Shown here: piece by piece, positions 49,706 through 52,265 of the stretch
How positions within the stretch are numbered: position 1 is the stretch's first letter
How the letters are laid out: every line of letters starts with the position of its first letter
Origin: Synechococcus sp. AG-670-B23
GTDB lineage: Bacteria; Cyanobacteriota; Cyanobacteriia; PCC-6307; Cyanobiaceae
Length of the DNA: 52,265 nucleotides
NCBI GenBank assembly: GCA_003209165.1
Contig: QCSL01000012.1
Span: 1 to 52,265, forward strand
Direction of reading: 5' to 3'
The notes under the pieces: generated by a model
Database searches by the model: none
Seen by the model: the letters and a program-made list of their open reading frames with translations, nothing else
What the model was told of the DNA's origin: nothing
Program-made: the position numbers and the translations under genes

Positions 49706-50887
49706 ATGAACACATACGGCCGTTTTCCTTTAGCTCTGGCCAAGGGGAAAGGGTGCTGGGTAAAGGACAACCATGGGCGTCGCTACCTGGATGCAGTCGC
49801 TGGCATCGCCACCTGCACCCTGGGCCATAGCGACAGAGCAATGCAGCGCGCTCTGCGCAAGCAGCTGGGACGGCTCCAGCATGTATCGAATCTCTATCGA
49901 ATTCCTGAACAGGAGCAGCTGGCCAGCTGGCTGGTACGCAACAGCTGTGCCGACAGCGTTTTCTTCTGCAATTCCGGAGCTGAAGCCAATGAAGCCGCGA
50001 TCAAGCTGGCCCGCAAACACGGCCATCTACGGCGCGGCATCGAACAGCCCGTGATCCTCACGGCAGCAGGCAGCTTCCACGGCCGAACCCTCGCGGCGGT
50101 TACCGCCACCGGCCAACCCCAGTACCACAAGGGTTTTGAGCCCATGGTGACTGGGTTTGATTACTTCCCCTACAACGATCTGAAGGCCCTCGAAGCCCTT
50201 ATCAACCGCCACGAACAGCCCGGCCCCTCGGTCGCGGCTGTTCTGATTGAACCCCTACAAGGTGAGGGTGGTGTCAACCCTGGAGACCGCACTTTCTTTT
50301 CACGCTTGCGCGAGATCTGCACGCAGAGAAATATTTTGTTGATCCTTGATGAGGTGCAGGTGGGTATGGGGAGGAGCGGCCGCCTTTGGGGCTACGAGCA
50401 GCTGGGCATCACCCCTGACGCCTTCACCCTGGCCAAGGGGCTTGGCGGTGGCCATGCCATCGGCGCCTTGCTGGTGAACGCATCAGCTGATGTGTTTGAA
50501 CCCGGCGACCACGCCAGTACCTTCGGCGGCAATCCCTTCGCCTGTCGGGCGGGGTTGACGGTGGCCACAGAAATCGAACGACGCGGTCTGCTGACCAATG
50601 CCACAGCCCGCGGTGAACAACTGCGCGATGGGCTCCAAGAGCTGGTGGTCTGCTTCCCCGAGCACCTGCAAACCGTGCGGGGCTGGGGCCTGCTTCAAGG
50701 CATCGTAATCCGGGAGGGCAGCAGTTGGACGGCCCCTGCGCTGGTGAAAGCCGCCATCGATCACGGTCTGCTGGTGGTCGCGGCCGGTCCCTCAGTGCTG
50801 CGGATGGTGCCCCCACTGACTATCAACAAGCACGAAGTCCGCGAGCTGCTGCGCCGTCTGGCGGCGACCCTCTCCAGCCTGAGCTGA
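49706..50887 (+). CDS. argD: Acetylornithine aminotransferase
   Basis: 393 aa from ATG 49706 (an earlier in-frame ATG lies inside the tRNA and is rejected). PLP-dependent step of arginine biosynthesis. CNSGAEANEAAIKLAR, LILDEVQVGMGRSG (Asp to PLP nitrogen) and TLAKGLGGGHAIGA (Schiff-base Lys) mark the class III aminotransferase. Immediately followed by folC. Confidence 0.95.
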   Translation: MNTYGRFPLALAKGKGCWVKDNHGRRYLDAVAGIATCTLGHSDRAMQRALRKQLGRLQHVSNLYRIPEQEQLASWLVRNSCADSVFFCNSGAEANEAAIKLARKHGHLRRGIEQPVILTAAGSFHGRTLAAVTATGQPQYHKGFEPMVTGFDYFPYNDLKALEALINRHEQPGPSVAAVLIEPLQGEGGVNPGDRTFFSRLREICTQRNILLILDEVQVGMGRSGRLWGYEQLGITPDAFTLAKGLGGGHAIGALLVNASADVFEPGDHASTFGGNPFACRAGLTVATEIERRGLLTNATARGEQLRDGLQELVVCFPEHLQTVRGWGLLQGIVIREGSSWTAPALVKAAIDHGLLVVAAGPSVLRMVPPLTINKHEVRELLRRLAATLSSLS

Positions 50888-52103
50888 GTGGATGATCTTT
50901 CTGATCTGATCCCACGCTTCGACTTGCGTGGCATGGATCTCCAGTTGGATCGCATGCATGCGGCCCTCCACGAGCTCGACCATCCCTGTCGGTCGATTCC
51001 CGCGATTCAGGTGCTGGGCACCAACGGGAAGGGATCCATCGTCAGCTTTCTGGAATCAGCCCTCTGCGCCGCCGGCCTCCGCTGCGGGGTCACCACCTCA
51101 CCTCATCTCGTGAGCTGGTGCGAACGCATCCGGATCCAGGGAAAAGCCATTGACGTTGAAACGCTGCGCTCCCAATTGCAGGCCCTGCAACCCCTAAGCG
51201 AACGGCATCGGCTTACCCCTTTTGAACTGCTCGTGACCGCAGCCTTCTCGACGTTTCAACGGCATGCCTGCGAGCTGCTGTTGCTGGAGGTGGGGCTGGG
51301 GGGACGGCTTGACGCGACCACAGCACATCCATGCCGCCCCGTGGTTGCTGTCGCCAGCATTGGCCTGGACCACTGCGAGCATCTGGGCAACAGCCTCACC
51401 GCCATAGCAACCGAAAAAGCAGCAGCGATCCCGCCCCAGGCCACCGTGATCAGTTGTGCCCAAGATCCTGCGGTTCAGAAAGTCCTGGAGGCAACCTGCA
51501 AGTCACAGCAAGCCAACCTCCGGTGGGTAAAGCCGCTGGATTCAACCTGGCAACTGGGCATACCCGGCGCGATTCAGCGAAGCAACGCAGCTGTGGCCCT
51601 CGGTGCCTTGCAAGCTCTCTCGGGCTTGGGCTGGTCGTTGCCTGAATTCGTGATCCAAGAGGGCTTCGCCACAGCCCGCTGGCCCGGTCGCCTGCAAACA
51701 GTGCATTGGGGGGGGCCACCAGCTACGCCTGGATGGAGCCCACAATCCACCGGCCGCGGTGCAACTGGCCGGAGAACGCAGCCAGTGGAGCGACGCAGCC
51801 AACGGTGTGATTTGGATCCTGGCGATTCAGGCCCACAAGGACGCTGTCGCCATGATCCAGGTCCTGCTGCAGCAACAGGACCTGGCCTGGATCATTCCAG
51901 TGCCGGGCCACAAGAGCTGGAGCAGGTCGGAGCTGCTCCAGGCTCTGCCTCAATTCAGCCACCAGCTGCAGGAGGCCTGCGGCCTTGAGACCGTGCTGCA
52001 CCAACTCAGCAGCGACGGATGGCCGACGCCGATGCCGATTGTTGCCGGATCGCTGTATCTGATCGGGGACCTGCTCTCTCGGGGCGTCGTAACGGCAGAG
52101 TGA
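50888..52103 (+). pseudogene. folC: Folylpolyglutamate/dihydrofolate synthase with a frameshift
   Basis: Adds glutamate to folates. The first 273 codons (GTG 50888) contain the P-loop VLGTNGKGSI, SPHLVSWCERI and EVGLGGRLDAT, in frame. At a run of eight G (51708-51715) the frame is lost. The family motif LDGAHNP and the rest of the C-terminal domain (QHKDAV-like region, GSLYLIGDLLSRG) continue in the other frame to a stop at 52103. Removing one G restores a full protein of ordinary length. A read error in the homopolymer is as likely as a real mutation. Confidence 0.85.
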
Positions 52104-52265
52104 GCACAGCTTGCACGCAGACTGTGCTTCGAATCTCCTGGGTGCTGAGCCTTCTCCTGCCCCTTCTGTTTATGGCAGCGCCTGCCCCAGCCCTGGACAC
52201 TTCAGCTGGGGTAGGACTTCAGGACCGGGCCCTGTTCCAGGAAAAAGTGGACTACACGCTTACCA
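52100..52265 (+). CDS. Secreted protein, partial (possible pentapeptide-repeat protein)
   Basis: GTG 52100 overlaps the folC stop (GTGA). A signal peptide (VLSLLLPLLFMAAPAPALD) leads into a mature start LQDRALFQEKVDYTLT, which resembles the opening of lumenal pentapeptide-repeat proteins of cyanobacteria. The gene runs off the end of the window, so no repeats are visible. Confidence 0.6.
   Translation, partial: MSTACTQTVLRISWVLSLLLPLLFMAAPAPALDTSAGVGLQDRALFQEKVDYTLT

Noticed and set aside
1-52265. CRISPR array or transposase
   Set aside because: No regularly spaced direct repeats with unique spacers, and no transposase-like protein or IS ends, were seen.

Overview
The window holds an apparently complete T7-like cyanopodovirus integrated in the chromosome of a marine picocyanobacterium, most likely a GC-rich marine Synechococcus. 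The right flank (48130-52265) is ordinary GC-rich core genome on the + strand: murA, tRNA-Leu(CAA), argD, folC and the start of a secreted protein gene. The left flank (1-2525) is AT-rich and gene-poor: a fasciclin-domain protein, two small hypotheticals and a DUF4278-type small gene with its own promoter and terminator.

The prophage spans about 45.5 kb, between a 49-bp and a 48-bp copy of the 5' part of tRNA-Leu(CAG) (2567-2615 and 48082-48129). Nearly every phage gene is on the minus strand, so it reads from right to left. The order is: replication genes (SSB, endonuclease I, primase-helicase, thioredoxin-like protein, DNA polymerase, a PD-(D/E)XK-like protein, exonuclease); a host-manipulation and nucleotide block (NblA-like protein, DUF3310, MazG, class I RNR alpha and beta); morphogenesis (gp7.3-like, portal, scaffold, beta-barrel protein, capsid, tail tubes, gp13-gp16, fibres); a lysis and terminase block; thyX; an early block of small genes including two ribbon-helix-helix proteins; the T7-type RNA polymerase; and integrase, next to attL. 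Integration opened the phage map between int and the SSB operon.

The attachment geometry is unusual. The phage carries the 5' part of the tRNA. The intact tRNA-Leu(CAG) at attL is therefore built from a phage-supplied 5' part and a host 3' part, lies downstream of RNAP and int in the same direction, and has lost its native promoter. The host promoter side is left at attR beside a truncated tRNA, and a strong terminator just inside attR would stop its transcripts before they reach the replication operon. No psbA, hli, talC, CI-like repressor or recognisable endolysin gene was seen.

Functional calls rest on protein motifs and gene order read by eye. Regulatory calls rest on short motifs and are weaker. 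No database search was possible.
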